Source of the DNA: Pseudobacteroides sp035370245
Lineage (GTDB): Bacteria > Bacillota > Clostridia > Acetivibrionales > DSM-2933
Direction: 5' to 3'
Length of the DNA stretch: 14,113 nucleotides
Assembly (NCBI GenBank): GCA_035370245.1
Contig: DAOOVO010000107.1
Coordinates: 1 to 14,113, forward strand
A program made the translations under genes and the position numbers. The notes below the pieces were generated by a model that saw nothing but the letters and a program-made list of their open reading frames with translations, did not search any database and was not told the DNA's origin. Of the stretch, positions 1 through 6,982 are shown in pieces (position 1 is the stretch's first letter; every line of letters starts with the position of its first letter).

Positions 1-27
1 GTATTATCTCATGGCCTTGTAAAGTAG

Positions 28-93
28 TCTATACACCGAGTTATTAGTCGGTTACGAGAAACTACACAAGAATTCCTCAAACCAATGGAATAA
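28..93 (+). pseudogene. Possible 3' end of an upstream gene, interrupted by TAG
   Basis: From the window's left edge one forward frame reads as coding-like sequence, is interrupted by TAG at 25-27, then continues for 21 codons (ending RLRETTQEFLKPME) to TAA at 91-93. The charged helical ending resembles the C-terminus of a small regulatory or phage protein, but I cannot name a family. It could be a gene tail with a nonsense codon, or chance. Only the last 30 or so codons are inside the window. Confidence 0.2.
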
Positions 94-98
94 CTAAA

Positions 99-122
99 TA
101 AAAAACCCGGCACAATCCGGGT
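99..122 (-). terminator. Rho-independent terminator of the methyltransferase operon
   Basis: A 6-bp GC-rich stem (ACCCGG / CCGGGT, arms 105-110 and 117-122) with a 6-base loop is followed, read on the minus strand, by a run of six T (99-104 on the plus strand are A). It lies about 40 bases past the stop codon of the leftward dam-like gene, so it fits as the end of that two-gene transcript. There is no comparable T run in the forward direction. Confidence 0.75.
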
Positions 123-161
123 AAAACTTTAATTCATAGATAAAACTTTTCTATTATTTGT

Positions 162-1208
162 TTATAGAAAACTTTTACTTAATACATTTTGGGTAGTATC
201 AGCCACAATCTGATTTTTTGGTATACAATTATAGATGGCAGTTTCAGGTTCAATTTTCGGTATTGATTTTGATTCCTCTTCATTAAGCAATGCTTCATTT
301 GTAATTAATAATTCATTGATTGACCCTCGGCCATTTCCTTTTGAATTTATTGCTCTTGATGCACTTAATTTAGTAATTGAGAATTGCTTGTATAATTCTT
401 CAAAAAAAGTATCTGTAGGGTCGGTATTAGTTGGATCCGAGTTGCTTAACATAAGAGAAGCTTTTTTATCATTATGCAATTTAGTGTACCACGCTGCTAA
501 GCGTTTTTGACTGTCGTCATTGAATGGTGATTTCTGATAATTATTAAAGCTTGATGTACCACTTAAAGGTCTATACGGAGGATCCATATAGACAAATGTA
601 TCCTTATCTATATAATCAGTTAATAATTCAAAATCACCATGTAATAATGTTACACCTTGTAACGCTAAATTAACATTTTTTAAGTTGTCCTTATCACAAA
701 TAGTCGGATTTTTATTATCCCCGAAAGGCACATTGTAGTCACCTTTGCTATTTAACCTATATAAACCATTAAAACATGTTTTATTTAGAAATATTAAATT
801 GGAGGCATGAGTTATCCAATCCTGTGAAGGCTTTGAATAATCAATTGTCCTTTTTTCAAGATTAAATAAACTCCTAATTTCATAATACATGGCTTCTCTT
901 TGCTCTCTATTTTTTTCTAAAAAGCTACTTTCCATTACTGAAAGTTTTGAAATTAAATCATTTACGCTATCTCTTATTACTTTATAAGTAATAATTAGCT
1001 CAACATTAAAATCGTTAAGGATGACCTGTTCAAATTGATAGTGTTTATTTAACTCAAAGAAAACGGCTCCTCCACCTAAAAATGGTTCTACATACTTTTT
1101 TACTTTATGTTCTTTAAGTTTTTGAGGAAAATTTACCTCTAGTTGAGTTAAAAGTTGTCCTTTACCACCTGCCCATTTAAGAAATGGTCTTGCATTAGCA
1201 TTTTTCAA
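162..1208 (-). CDS. dam: Dam/DpnM-type adenine-N6 DNA methyltransferase (D12 class, GATC predicted)
   Basis: Predicted to transfer a methyl group from S-adenosylmethionine to the adenine of GATC, protecting host DNA from the neighbouring nuclease. The alpha-class motif order is clear: FLKWAGGKG near the N-terminus (motif X, residues about 9-17), an SAM-binding VEPFLGGG near 40-47, and the catalytic DPPY at about 209-212. An in-frame GTG at 1215-1217 has no spaced ribosome site. TTG at 1206-1208 sits 8 bases after TAAGGGG, whose TAA is the stop of the preceding gene, so TTG is chosen (348 residues). DpnM and Dam are about 280 residues; the extra length is a charged C-terminal tail of some 50 residues with no recognised motif. 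It is the second gene of a leftward pair and translationally close to the first. GATC specificity is inferred from family and context. Confidence 0.93.
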   Translation of the reverse strand: MKNANARPFLKWAGGKGQLLTQLEVNFPQKLKEHKVKKYVEPFLGGGAVFFELNKHYQFEQVILNDFNVELIITYKVIRDSVNDLISKLSVMESSFLEKNREQREAMYYEIRSLFNLEKRTIDYSKPSQDWITHASNLIFLNKTCFNGLYRLNSKGDYNVPFGDNKNPTICDKDNLKNVNLALQGVTLLHGDFELLTDYIDKDTFVYMDPPYRPLSGTSSFNNYQKSPFNDDSQKRLAAWYTKLHNDKKASLMLSNSDPTNTDPTDTFFEELYKQFSITKLSASRAINSKGNGRGSINELLITNEALLNEEESKSIPKIEPETAIYNCIPKNQIVADTTQNVLSKSFL

Positions 1209-1220
1209 AATATACACCCC

Positions 1221-2003
1221 TTAGTAAAGACTATTAATATTATAATTTATAACTGTTTCGTTTTGAAGTCTTATTCTTGATAATTCACAAAACTCTTTTT
1301 CAATCTCAATACCTAAAAAAATTCTATGATTATTAATCGCGGAGATACCTGTAGTCCCTGAACCGCAAAATGGATCTAATATTAAATCACCAGGGTTAGA
1401 AGAGGAAAGTATGCATCTATCCAATAATTTAATTGGTTTCTGAGTTGGATGATATCCAAATCTTTTTTCGCTTTTAGGTGTAGAGGGTATTTCCCAAACA
1501 CTTCGCATTTGTTTACCTCCATTTAATTCCTTAATTAATTGATAATTAAATATATGTTTAGCTTTTTTATTCTTCTTTGCCCATAGGAGAATTTCATGGC
1601 TTGCTGTAAAGCAGCGACATCCCATATTTGGAGGAGCATTTGGTTTAAACCATGATATTTCATTAATAATATAATAATCCATTTCCATTAAGGCAAATGC
1701 AATTGAGTGAATAATGTGATATGTTCCTGAAATCCATATTGTACCATTAGGTTTTAATACTCTATCACATGCTTTTAGCCATTGCTTATTAAATTCATAG
1801 TCATTACGAAAACCCTGTGACTTATCCCATTTGCCTTTATCTACACACGCTATTTGCCCTGACTTACAGGTTATACCTCCATTGCTTAATTTATATGGAG
1901 GATCAGCAAATATCATATCAACAGAATTGATTGCTAAGGTATCCATTAATGTAACGCAATCCCCAAGTAGTAATTCATAATTGTTTCCCTTTGCAAATAG
2001 CAT
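1221..2003 (-). CDS. dpnA: DpnA-type (beta-class) adenine-N6 DNA methyltransferase
   Basis: A second modification enzyme of the same system. The beta-class order is visible: catalytic ADPPYKLSNGG at residues 33-41, then KPNGTIWISGT near 84-94, HPTQKP at 185-190 and the SAM-binding DPFCGSGTT at 210-218. The text closely resembles DpnA (M.DpnIIB) of the pneumococcal DpnII system, which is about 268 residues (260 here). DpnA can also methylate single-stranded DNA and so protects DNA taken up by transformation; whether this one does is inference. ATG at 2001-2003 follows AAGGAG at a normal distance. It is the first gene of the leftward operon and is separated by 103 bases from the divergent controller gene. 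Confidence 0.92.
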   Translation of the reverse strand: MLFAKGNNYELLLGDCVTLMDTLAINSVDMIFADPPYKLSNGGITCKSGQIACVDKGKWDKSQGFRNDYEFNKQWLKACDRVLKPNGTIWISGTYHIIHSIAFALMEMDYYIINEISWFKPNAPPNMGCRCFTASHEILLWAKKNKKAKHIFNYQLIKELNGGKQMRSVWEIPSTPKSEKRFGYHPTQKPIKLLDRCILSSSNPGDLILDPFCGSGTTGISAINNHRIFLGIEIEKEFCELSRIRLQNETVINYNINSLY

Positions 2004-2032
2004 ATTTCAGAGCTCCTTATATTTTTCTAAAT

Positions 2033-2062
2033 ATTATAGCATAATTTCACTATAAGTGAAAA
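2033..2062 (-). promoter_or_regulatory. Promoter of the two-methyltransferase operon
   Basis: On the minus strand TATAAT (plus 2033-2038) is preceded at 18 bp by TTTTCA (plus 2057-2062, 4 of 6 matches to TTGACA). It lies about 30 bases upstream of the dpnA-like start. The right arm of the palindrome at 2045-2061 covers most of the -35 element and the rest covers the spacer, so a bound repressor would block it. Confidence 0.55.
2045..2061. promoter_or_regulatory. Palindromic operator, probably for the XRE controller
   Basis: Perfect inverted repeat TTTCACT-ATA-AGTGAAA, 7-bp arms with a 3-base centre, in the divergent control region between the methyltransferase operon and the controller/nuclease operon. 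R-M controller proteins of the XRE type bind short symmetric boxes in exactly this position. That the neighbouring 74-residue protein binds it is inference from location. Confidence 0.6.
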
Positions 2063-2106
2063 TTAATTTTTTACAAAATGGGATAAAATGAACTAGAGGT
2101 GAAACT

Positions 2107-2331
2107 ATGCTAAATAAATATGCTGATAGATATAAAAGGATTGGTAAACATATTCAGCAATATAGAAAAGAAAAAGGGCTTACTCAAGAACAATTATCAG
2201 AGCAAGTAAGAATAAGTAAAAGTTATTTAAGTAAAATAGAGGCACAAAACTGTAACAAGTCATTTTCACTTGAAGTTCTTTTTGAAATTGCGGATGCTTT
2301 GGAAATTCCTGTTTACAAACTTTTAGAGTAA
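2107..2331 (+). CDS. XRE-family helix-turn-helix controller protein
   Basis: A 74-residue protein that is almost entirely a lambda-Cro/XRE helix-turn-helix domain (about residues 10-72): RKEKGLTQEQLSEQ is the first half and ISKSYLSKIEAQ the recognition helix. The size and position, directly before the endonuclease gene and divergent from the methyltransferases, match the C (controller) proteins that delay nuclease expression until host DNA is methylated. ATG follows AGAGGTGA. The palindrome at 2045-2061 is the obvious binding site. It is probably cotranscribed with the endonuclease gene, whose start lies 49 bases downstream. The only -10 candidate I see for this direction is TAAAAT at 2084-2089, without a good -35, which suits an activator- or leaderless-type controlled promoter. 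Confidence 0.88.
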   Translation: MLNKYADRYKRIGKHIQQYRKEKGLTQEQLSEQVRISKSYLSKIEAQNCNKSFSLEVLFEIADALEIPVYKLLE

Positions 2332-2380
2332 AACCATAATTGTCTAGCATTTATATGTTTTAACTGATGGAGGTAAAGTA

Positions 2381-3037
2381 ATGAAATTAAGTGAAGCTAT
2401 GGAACTCCTAAAACCATATGTAGGAAAAAGATTTGATTCATTTCTTCCTCAAGATGTGCTTATGGATTTACGAACCAATAAAGGAAATGTTGGACAATTG
2501 TTAGAAAGACTAATAGGTTTAGCTAATACATCAAGTATTTTGGATTTTGAAGATGGTGAACTTAAAACAAATAAGTGTGATTCGAGAGGAAAGCCTTTAG
2601 AAACAATGTTTATTACACAAATTGCTTCTAGTATTGATGAGATATTAAGAAAAAGACGTTTTGAAGAAACTCATCTTTATAACAAAATAAAGAATTTACT
2701 TTATGTGCCTGTATCCAAAGAAGGTAATGAAGGAGACTGGTTTATCCTTCCAATAGCACATGTTAACTTGTCTGATAGTAGGTGTTCAATATTACGCAGT
2801 CAATTAGAGGCTGATTACTATTCTATAGCAGATCAACTGTTATGCCATATACAAACAAGCCCAGATGGATTTATTCATACTTCAAATGGAGAGTTTATAC
2901 AGATTAGGAGTAAGGATAGCATGCCCTATCACCCGATATATTCTATGATTGTAGGAAGAGAAGTATCAAATAAAAATCATGCTTTTTATTTCAAAAAGAA
3001 ATTCATGCATTACCTGAATATACATTTGTCTTGTTAA
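2381..3037 (+). CDS. MutH/Sau3AI-family restriction endonuclease (GATC predicted)
   Basis: Predicted type II restriction nuclease cutting unmethylated GATC. The MutH/Sau3AI fold signature is readable: GNVGQLLERLIGL (E42), then LDFEDGELKT with the metal-binding D55, E60 and K62, and a following GKPLET. In MutH the equivalent set is Glu56, Asp70, Glu77, Lys79; here the Asp-to-Glu spacing is two residues shorter. At 218 residues it is the size of single-domain MutH (about 229), not of Sau3AI (about 490, two such domains), so it may act as a dimer. ATG lies 7 bases after GGAGG. It follows the controller gene and opposes two GATC-type methyltransferases. The pairing of DpnII-type modification genes with a MutH-type nuclease instead of DpnB is notable. 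Specificity is inferred, not seen. Confidence 0.88.
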   Translation: MKLSEAMELLKPYVGKRFDSFLPQDVLMDLRTNKGNVGQLLERLIGLANTSSILDFEDGELKTNKCDSRGKPLETMFITQIASSIDEILRKRRFEETHLYNKIKNLLYVPVSKEGNEGDWFILPIAHVNLSDSRCSILRSQLEADYYSIADQLLCHIQTSPDGFIHTSNGEFIQIRSKDSMPYHPIYSMIVGREVSNKNHAFYFKKKFMHYLNIHLSC

Positions 3038-3103
3038 TACGCATATAAGTATGCGATTTGATGTTATGGTCAACTGTCAACTAACTTAAGAGGAGGGTTT
3101 CAA

Positions 3104-3718
3104 ATGTTATATGAGGAAATGTTTGAAGTTGTTAAAAATCTTGAATTTGACAAGCACAAATTTACCTATGGGGTAGGTGATACGAACATTTCAATTTTTC
3201 GTCCTTCCAAATTATCTGCAAGATTCAAGAACTATGACGTAAATAAAAATTTTCAAATTTTTCTACATGAGGGTACAAGAAGCTTTAGGCCAAATCATCT
3301 TAGGGTTATGATTGATTTAAACCTTAGGGTGAGATGTCGCCCAGATTTGAAGAAGAACCTTTTGTATGCTGTTGACAAAGTATTCTATGGTGATGATCCT
3401 GATAAGTATATTGAAGCTCTTAGATGTGAAAAGTTTGAACATTATTTAAATGATATAGGAATTATATTAAATCTTTCCCAATTATTTATTATTGAGCAAA
3501 ATTATGGCTATCATAGAGAAAGCAACTATGATCCACCTACTTTGTTTTATCAAGGATGGGTAAGAGAATTTATTGATAGCCCAAAGGAAATTGATAACTT
3601 GTGTATGAGTGTTTGTAAGCCACAGCCACCAAGTGCGAAATATACTTCTAAAGAAAACAAAAAAAATTCTAAGTATTTATCTAACTTACCCGAACTTTGG
3701 TACATGCAGGAAGAATGA
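3104..3718 (+). CDS. Unrecognised protein next to the restriction nuclease
   Basis: A 204-residue soluble protein with a very strong ribosome site (AGGAGGG, 6 bases before ATG), 66 bases after the nuclease gene and on the same strand, so probably expressed with it. I recognise no family. It has no signal peptide or membrane segment. Notable parts are a basic N-terminal half (RPSKLSARFK, HEGTRSFRPNHLR, RVRCRPDLKK), a central helical region, an aromatic DPPTLFYQGWVREFID segment near 143-158 and a lysine-rich C-terminus. DPPT is not in a methyltransferase context. The basic character would allow nucleic-acid binding. It could be an accessory subunit of the R-M system, a separate defence protein, or unrelated cargo. 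Confidence 0.75.
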   Translation: MLYEEMFEVVKNLEFDKHKFTYGVGDTNISIFRPSKLSARFKNYDVNKNFQIFLHEGTRSFRPNHLRVMIDLNLRVRCRPDLKKNLLYAVDKVFYGDDPDKYIEALRCEKFEHYLNDIGIILNLSQLFIIEQNYGYHRESNYDPPTLFYQGWVREFIDSPKEIDNLCMSVCKPQPPSAKYTSKENKKNSKYLSNLPELWYMQEE

Positions 3719-3933
3719 TATAGCACAAATTAAAAGTTTTTAATACTGTTGTACAATAGATGGTTTTCTAAAAAGGTTCCCCCCAACATAAAGTTATATA
3801 TAGTTAATGAAAAAAAGCAGCATATCAAAAAGAATTCTCGGAGTATAATTTGATAAGGTTGTTTAAATATTGAATCTCTAAATAGTTAGAAACTGAATGT
3901 TGGAAAATATTGTATTGAAGGGATGCGAAAAAT

Positions 3934-4926
3934 ATGGCAAAAAAGTTTAAATGTCCACATTGTGAGCATCAATGTACAAAGACGGAGTATCCTGAACATC
4001 TTAAAGAGGAACACATAGTTGAATACCAAAAAGTGATAAATGATATAAAAAACTATATAAGTAATAATTACAATATCAAAGAGACTGCAGCAAAGGTATG
4101 TGTAACTGAGAGGTTTGTTAAAAAGGTAGTTATAAATAAAAACATTATTGCTAAAGAAGAGCAGGGAGCCTACAAAATCAATAAATTAAAGGTAAAAGTT
4201 TGGGAGCCGGAAAACTTTAATCTTGAAACAACAACTATTTGGGGATTTCCGGATAGGGGAAGCTGGGCTACTCATACAGGGAAATATAGGGGGAACTGGT
4301 CTCCTTATATACCAAGAAATATAATTCTTAGATACTCAAATGAGGGAGATATAGTCTTAGATCAGTTTGTTGGAAGTGGTACTACTATTGTAGAAGCAAA
4401 ACTTTTAGGAAGGAAAGGAATAGGAGTTGATATAAATCCCGATTCAGTTAGGCTTACATTGGCCAACGTCAATTTTAATTTTGAAGGCTGTGGTACAGTT
4501 GAAGTACATAATGGGGATGCTAGGAACCTTTATTTTATAAAAAGTGAAAGTGTTGACCTTATATGTACTCACCCACCATATGCAGATATTATTAAATATA
4601 GTAATAATATTGTAGGGGATCTTTCACACTATGATATAAATAATTTTCTTAAAGAAATGGAATGCGTATGTGAAGAGTGTTTCAGGGTACTTAAAAAAGG
4701 AAAGTTTTGTGCAATTCTTATAGGTGATACTCGAAAAAAGGGGCATATACTTCCATTGGGATTTAATGTAATGCAAGTGTTTAGTAATTCAGGATTTAGC
4801 CTCAAGGAGATTATAATAAAAGAGCAACATAACTGCCGTTCTACAGCTTATTGGAGAAATAAAAGCATCAAATATAATTTTTTTCTTATAGCACACGAAT
4901 ACTTGTTTGTTTTTAAAAAGCCTTGA
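3934..4926 (+). CDS. DNA methyltransferase with N-terminal C2H2 finger
   Basis: A 330-residue probable DNA (adenine-N6 or cytosine-N4) methyltransferase. Residues 7-27 form a C2H2-type finger (C7, C10, H22, H27). Residues about 42-70 look like a helix-turn-helix (NIKETAAKVCVTERFVKK). The catalytic domain follows: GNWSPYIPRNIILRY (motif X-like, 120-134), SAM-binding LDQFVGSGTT at 142-151, GVDIN at 164-168, and catalytic THPPY at 212-216. The SAM motif comes before the catalytic motif with no large recognition domain between them, so target recognition may lie in the N-terminal part or after residue 216. GAAGGGA precedes ATG by 10 bases. No cognate nuclease is evident beside it, so it may be solitary or tied to the upstream unknown gene. 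N4 versus N6 cannot be told from the sequence. Confidence 0.85.
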   Translation: MAKKFKCPHCEHQCTKTEYPEHLKEEHIVEYQKVINDIKNYISNNYNIKETAAKVCVTERFVKKVVINKNIIAKEEQGAYKINKLKVKVWEPENFNLETTTIWGFPDRGSWATHTGKYRGNWSPYIPRNIILRYSNEGDIVLDQFVGSGTTIVEAKLLGRKGIGVDINPDSVRLTLANVNFNFEGCGTVEVHNGDARNLYFIKSESVDLICTHPPYADIIKYSNNIVGDLSHYDINNFLKEMECVCEECFRVLKKGKFCAILIGDTRKKGHILPLGFNVMQVFSNSGFSLKEIIIKEQHNCRSTAYWRNKSIKYNFFLIAHEYLFVFKKP

Positions 4927-5520
4927 TAATGAGATGGATACTTCAATAAGACAAATTAATTCGATAAACTGGTAATTGTTGAGCCTCATAAAACTTTTTT
5001 CTCTTTACCATATTACTTTTGCAGAAAGATTTGATTTCTGACTTCATACGGTAAGGATTATTTAAATAAAGAAGCTAAAGTCGCAAATTTTAATAAAAGC
5101 AAGCCTGGGGACTTCTAATAAAGAAACAAAACAATTAATCAAGCAAATGAAAATAGAAAACTTACATTAAAAGAGAGATATGAAAAGATAGAACAGCTTC
5201 TATCAGCAGGAACCTGTGATTTTTACGGTATTAAAAACAGTAATATTCCTCAAACGTTTATTTACTTTAGGTTTTAAGCCTTTACTAGTTTGTTTCATAA
5301 TATTTCAGTGATTTCATAAAGTTTCTTTCTTTTAGGACAATAAAAACCGCATTTACATATATTGCACAAGTTACCACGCCTTAATAATTATATCAGACTT
5401 ATGCATAAAACCAGCGTATAATATTGTAGATTTATCACCAGTATAATTATAAAATTAATGGAATATTTCTTTATTTTGTTAAATGCAAATAATTACAAAA
5501 TAAAAACGGGGATAACTATT
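4927..5520. other. Gene-poor stretch with coding-like remnants
   Basis: No intact gene is visible. Short coding-like pieces occur in several frames: EAKVANFNKSKPGDF, ending at a TAA TAA pair (5117-5121 region), then KETKQLIKQMKIEN in one frame and the piece at 5122-5277 in another. On the minus strand a 31-codon stretch at 5295-5387 reads CNICKCGFYCPKRKK, a cysteine cluster like a small zinc site. TATAAT-like boxes at 5417-5422 and 5442-5447 may serve the hydrolase gene, but neither has a convincing -35. This looks like an eroded insertion or gene scar. Confidence 0.4.
5122..5277 (+). pseudogene. Degenerate gene fragment, family unknown
   Basis: A 51-codon open stretch with no start codon, reading NENRKLTLKERYEKIEQLLSAG in part and ending at TAA 5275-5277. 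The charged helical composition is protein-like, and the frame just upstream (KETKQLIKQMKIEN) has similar character, as if a frameshift split one gene. The parent family cannot be named. It may also be chance. Confidence 0.2.
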
Positions 5521-6957
5521 ATGCTGTTAATTACCTTTTATTTATTGCCCATACTGCTGGCAGCTGTTATATTTTTGGATGTTCGTCGCAAAATTAATTT
5601 AACATACAAGGGGTTTATGGCTTTCTTTCTGATAGCTTTGCCTCACATATCCATAATTATATATCTGGTTGACAATAGACTGCTGAAAAAATTGGATTAT
5701 GGTCATATTGAGAATACTCTCACTATCGGTATTTTTATTTTATTCACATATATATTCCTAAAGGTAAATCTTTTTCCGCGTATTAATGAGGAAATAGATG
5801 AGTTTAGGGTTAAAATTCTAATTGGTGGAAGACGGCTGGTTTTGTATAGCTTGTATTCAGGGTTTACCCAAATAATATTTTACTTATTTTTATTTGAAAT
5901 GCTAAAGGATATACCTAAAGGTATCATAATAATTGACACTATAATTGCTGCAGTGAGTTTGATTGTTTTTTACATAAATGGAATGGCAAGGATTTTAATA
6001 ACTTCAAAAAGGCTTAATATAATAAAAAAGATAATAGCAGTGTTCACTATGTTAATTCCCGTAGTAAATATTCCTGTGATGGTATATGCTTGTGGTGCTG
6101 CAAAGGAAGAAATTGAGCATGAATGTTACAGGGTTGTTAAGCAAAATATTCGAATAGAATCACAAGTCTGCAATACGAAATACCCTCTTGTTATGATCCA
6201 TGGAATCGGATTTAAGGATTACAAATACATAAACTACTGGGGCAGAATTCCCAAGGAGCTTATTAAAAATGGTGCTAAAGTGTATTATGGAAATCAGGAA
6301 GCCTTTGGCACGGTGGAGTACAATGCACAGGATATTAAGAATAAAATATTTGAAATTATGAGCGAAACAGGATGTGAGAAAGTAAATATTATTGCACATT
6401 CAAAAGGAGGTTTGGATGCTCGTTATATGATCAGTAAGCTGGGAATGGAAGACTATGTTGCTTCCGTGACTTTAATGTGTGTTCCAAATCAGGGCTCAAA
6501 GATAATTGATTTTATTTATTGGCTTCCAAAGTGGTTTTATGGAAATGTGGGTAAAATGATGGACAAGTATTTTAGAATGATAGGTGATAAGAATCCCGAC
6601 TTTTTTACATCCACGAGACAACTTTCCACCCATTACTGCAAAAAGTTCAATGAAGAAGTAAAGGACTCTCATAAGGTATATTATCAAAGCTATGCTACTT
6701 CTATGAATAATATGTTCAGCGATTATATTCTTACAATTCCATATTTAATATTAAAAGTATTAGGAGGAGAAAATGACGGACTGGTAGAGGTAGAGTCTGC
6801 AAAATGGGGAGAGTTTAAAGGAGTAATAAGGAACTGTTATAACAGAGGAATTTCTCATGGTGATATCATTGATTTGCGAAAAGACTCTTACAAGGGATTT
6901 GATGTAAGGGAAAAATATATTGAGATTGTGTCGGATTTAAAGAGCAAGGGATATTAG
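5521..6957 (+). CDS. Membrane-anchored lipase/esterase-like serine hydrolase
   Basis: A 478-residue protein in two halves. The N-terminal half (to about residue 195) has about six hydrophobic membrane spans, near 2-20, 32-50, 66-82, 106-125, 134-153 and 171-192. The C-terminal half is an alpha/beta hydrolase of the bacterial lipase type: oxyanion-region VMIHGIG near 224-230, nucleophile elbow AHSKGG with Ser294, acid residue in GGENDGL (Asp419), and His446 in GISHGD. All three triad residues are present, so the enzyme is probably active, cleaving a lipid or other ester at the membrane; the substrate is unknown. An upstream in-frame ATG at 5458 has no ribosome site, while ATG 5521 follows CGGGGA at 9 bases, so the shorter form is chosen. 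It stands alone on its strand and converges on the TetR remnant. Confidence 0.85.
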   Translation: MLLITFYLLPILLAAVIFLDVRRKINLTYKGFMAFFLIALPHISIIIYLVDNRLLKKLDYGHIENTLTIGIFILFTYIFLKVNLFPRINEEIDEFRVKILIGGRRLVLYSLYSGFTQIIFYLFLFEMLKDIPKGIIIIDTIIAAVSLIVFYINGMARILITSKRLNIIKKIIAVFTMLIPVVNIPVMVYACGAAKEEIEHECYRVVKQNIRIESQVCNTKYPLVMIHGIGFKDYKYINYWGRIPKELIKNGAKVYYGNQEAFGTVEYNAQDIKNKIFEIMSETGCEKVNIIAHSKGGLDARYMISKLGMEDYVASVTLMCVPNQGSKIIDFIYWLPKWFYGNVGKMMDKYFRMIGDKNPDFFTSTRQLSTHYCKKFNEEVKDSHKVYYQSYATSMNNMFSDYILTIPYLILKVLGGENDGLVEVESAKWGEFKGVIRNCYNRGISHGDIIDLRKDSYKGFDVREKYIEIVSDLKSKGY

Positions 6958-6982
6958 GGGGTTAAGGGGCTTTTAACCCCCT
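6956..6982. terminator. Hairpin between convergent hydrolase and TetR genes
   Basis: A perfect 10-bp stem (AGGGGGTTAA / TTAACCCCCT) with a 7-base loop spans the point where the two convergent genes end: both stop codons lie in or at the stem and are 4 bases apart. There is no T run on either side, so it is a weak or bidirectional terminator, or an RNA-stabilising stem. Confidence 0.5.

Noticed and set aside
235..510. A 91-codon forward frame inside the dam-like gene
   Set aside because: It is fully antisense to a clearly conserved methyltransferase and has no motif or ribosome site.
3040..3055. Inverted repeat CGCATA-TAAG-TATGCG after the nuclease gene
   Set aside because: The stem is only 6 bp, AT-containing and has no T run, so it is not a supported terminator or operator.
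5458..5520. Longer start for the membrane hydrolase at ATG 5458
   Set aside because: No ribosome site precedes it, the added 21 residues are polar, and ATG 5521 has a well-spaced CGGGGA.
6496..6687. Minus-strand frames within the hydrolase gene (also 6160-6399)
   Set aside because: They are shadows of a gene with a complete catalytic triad.
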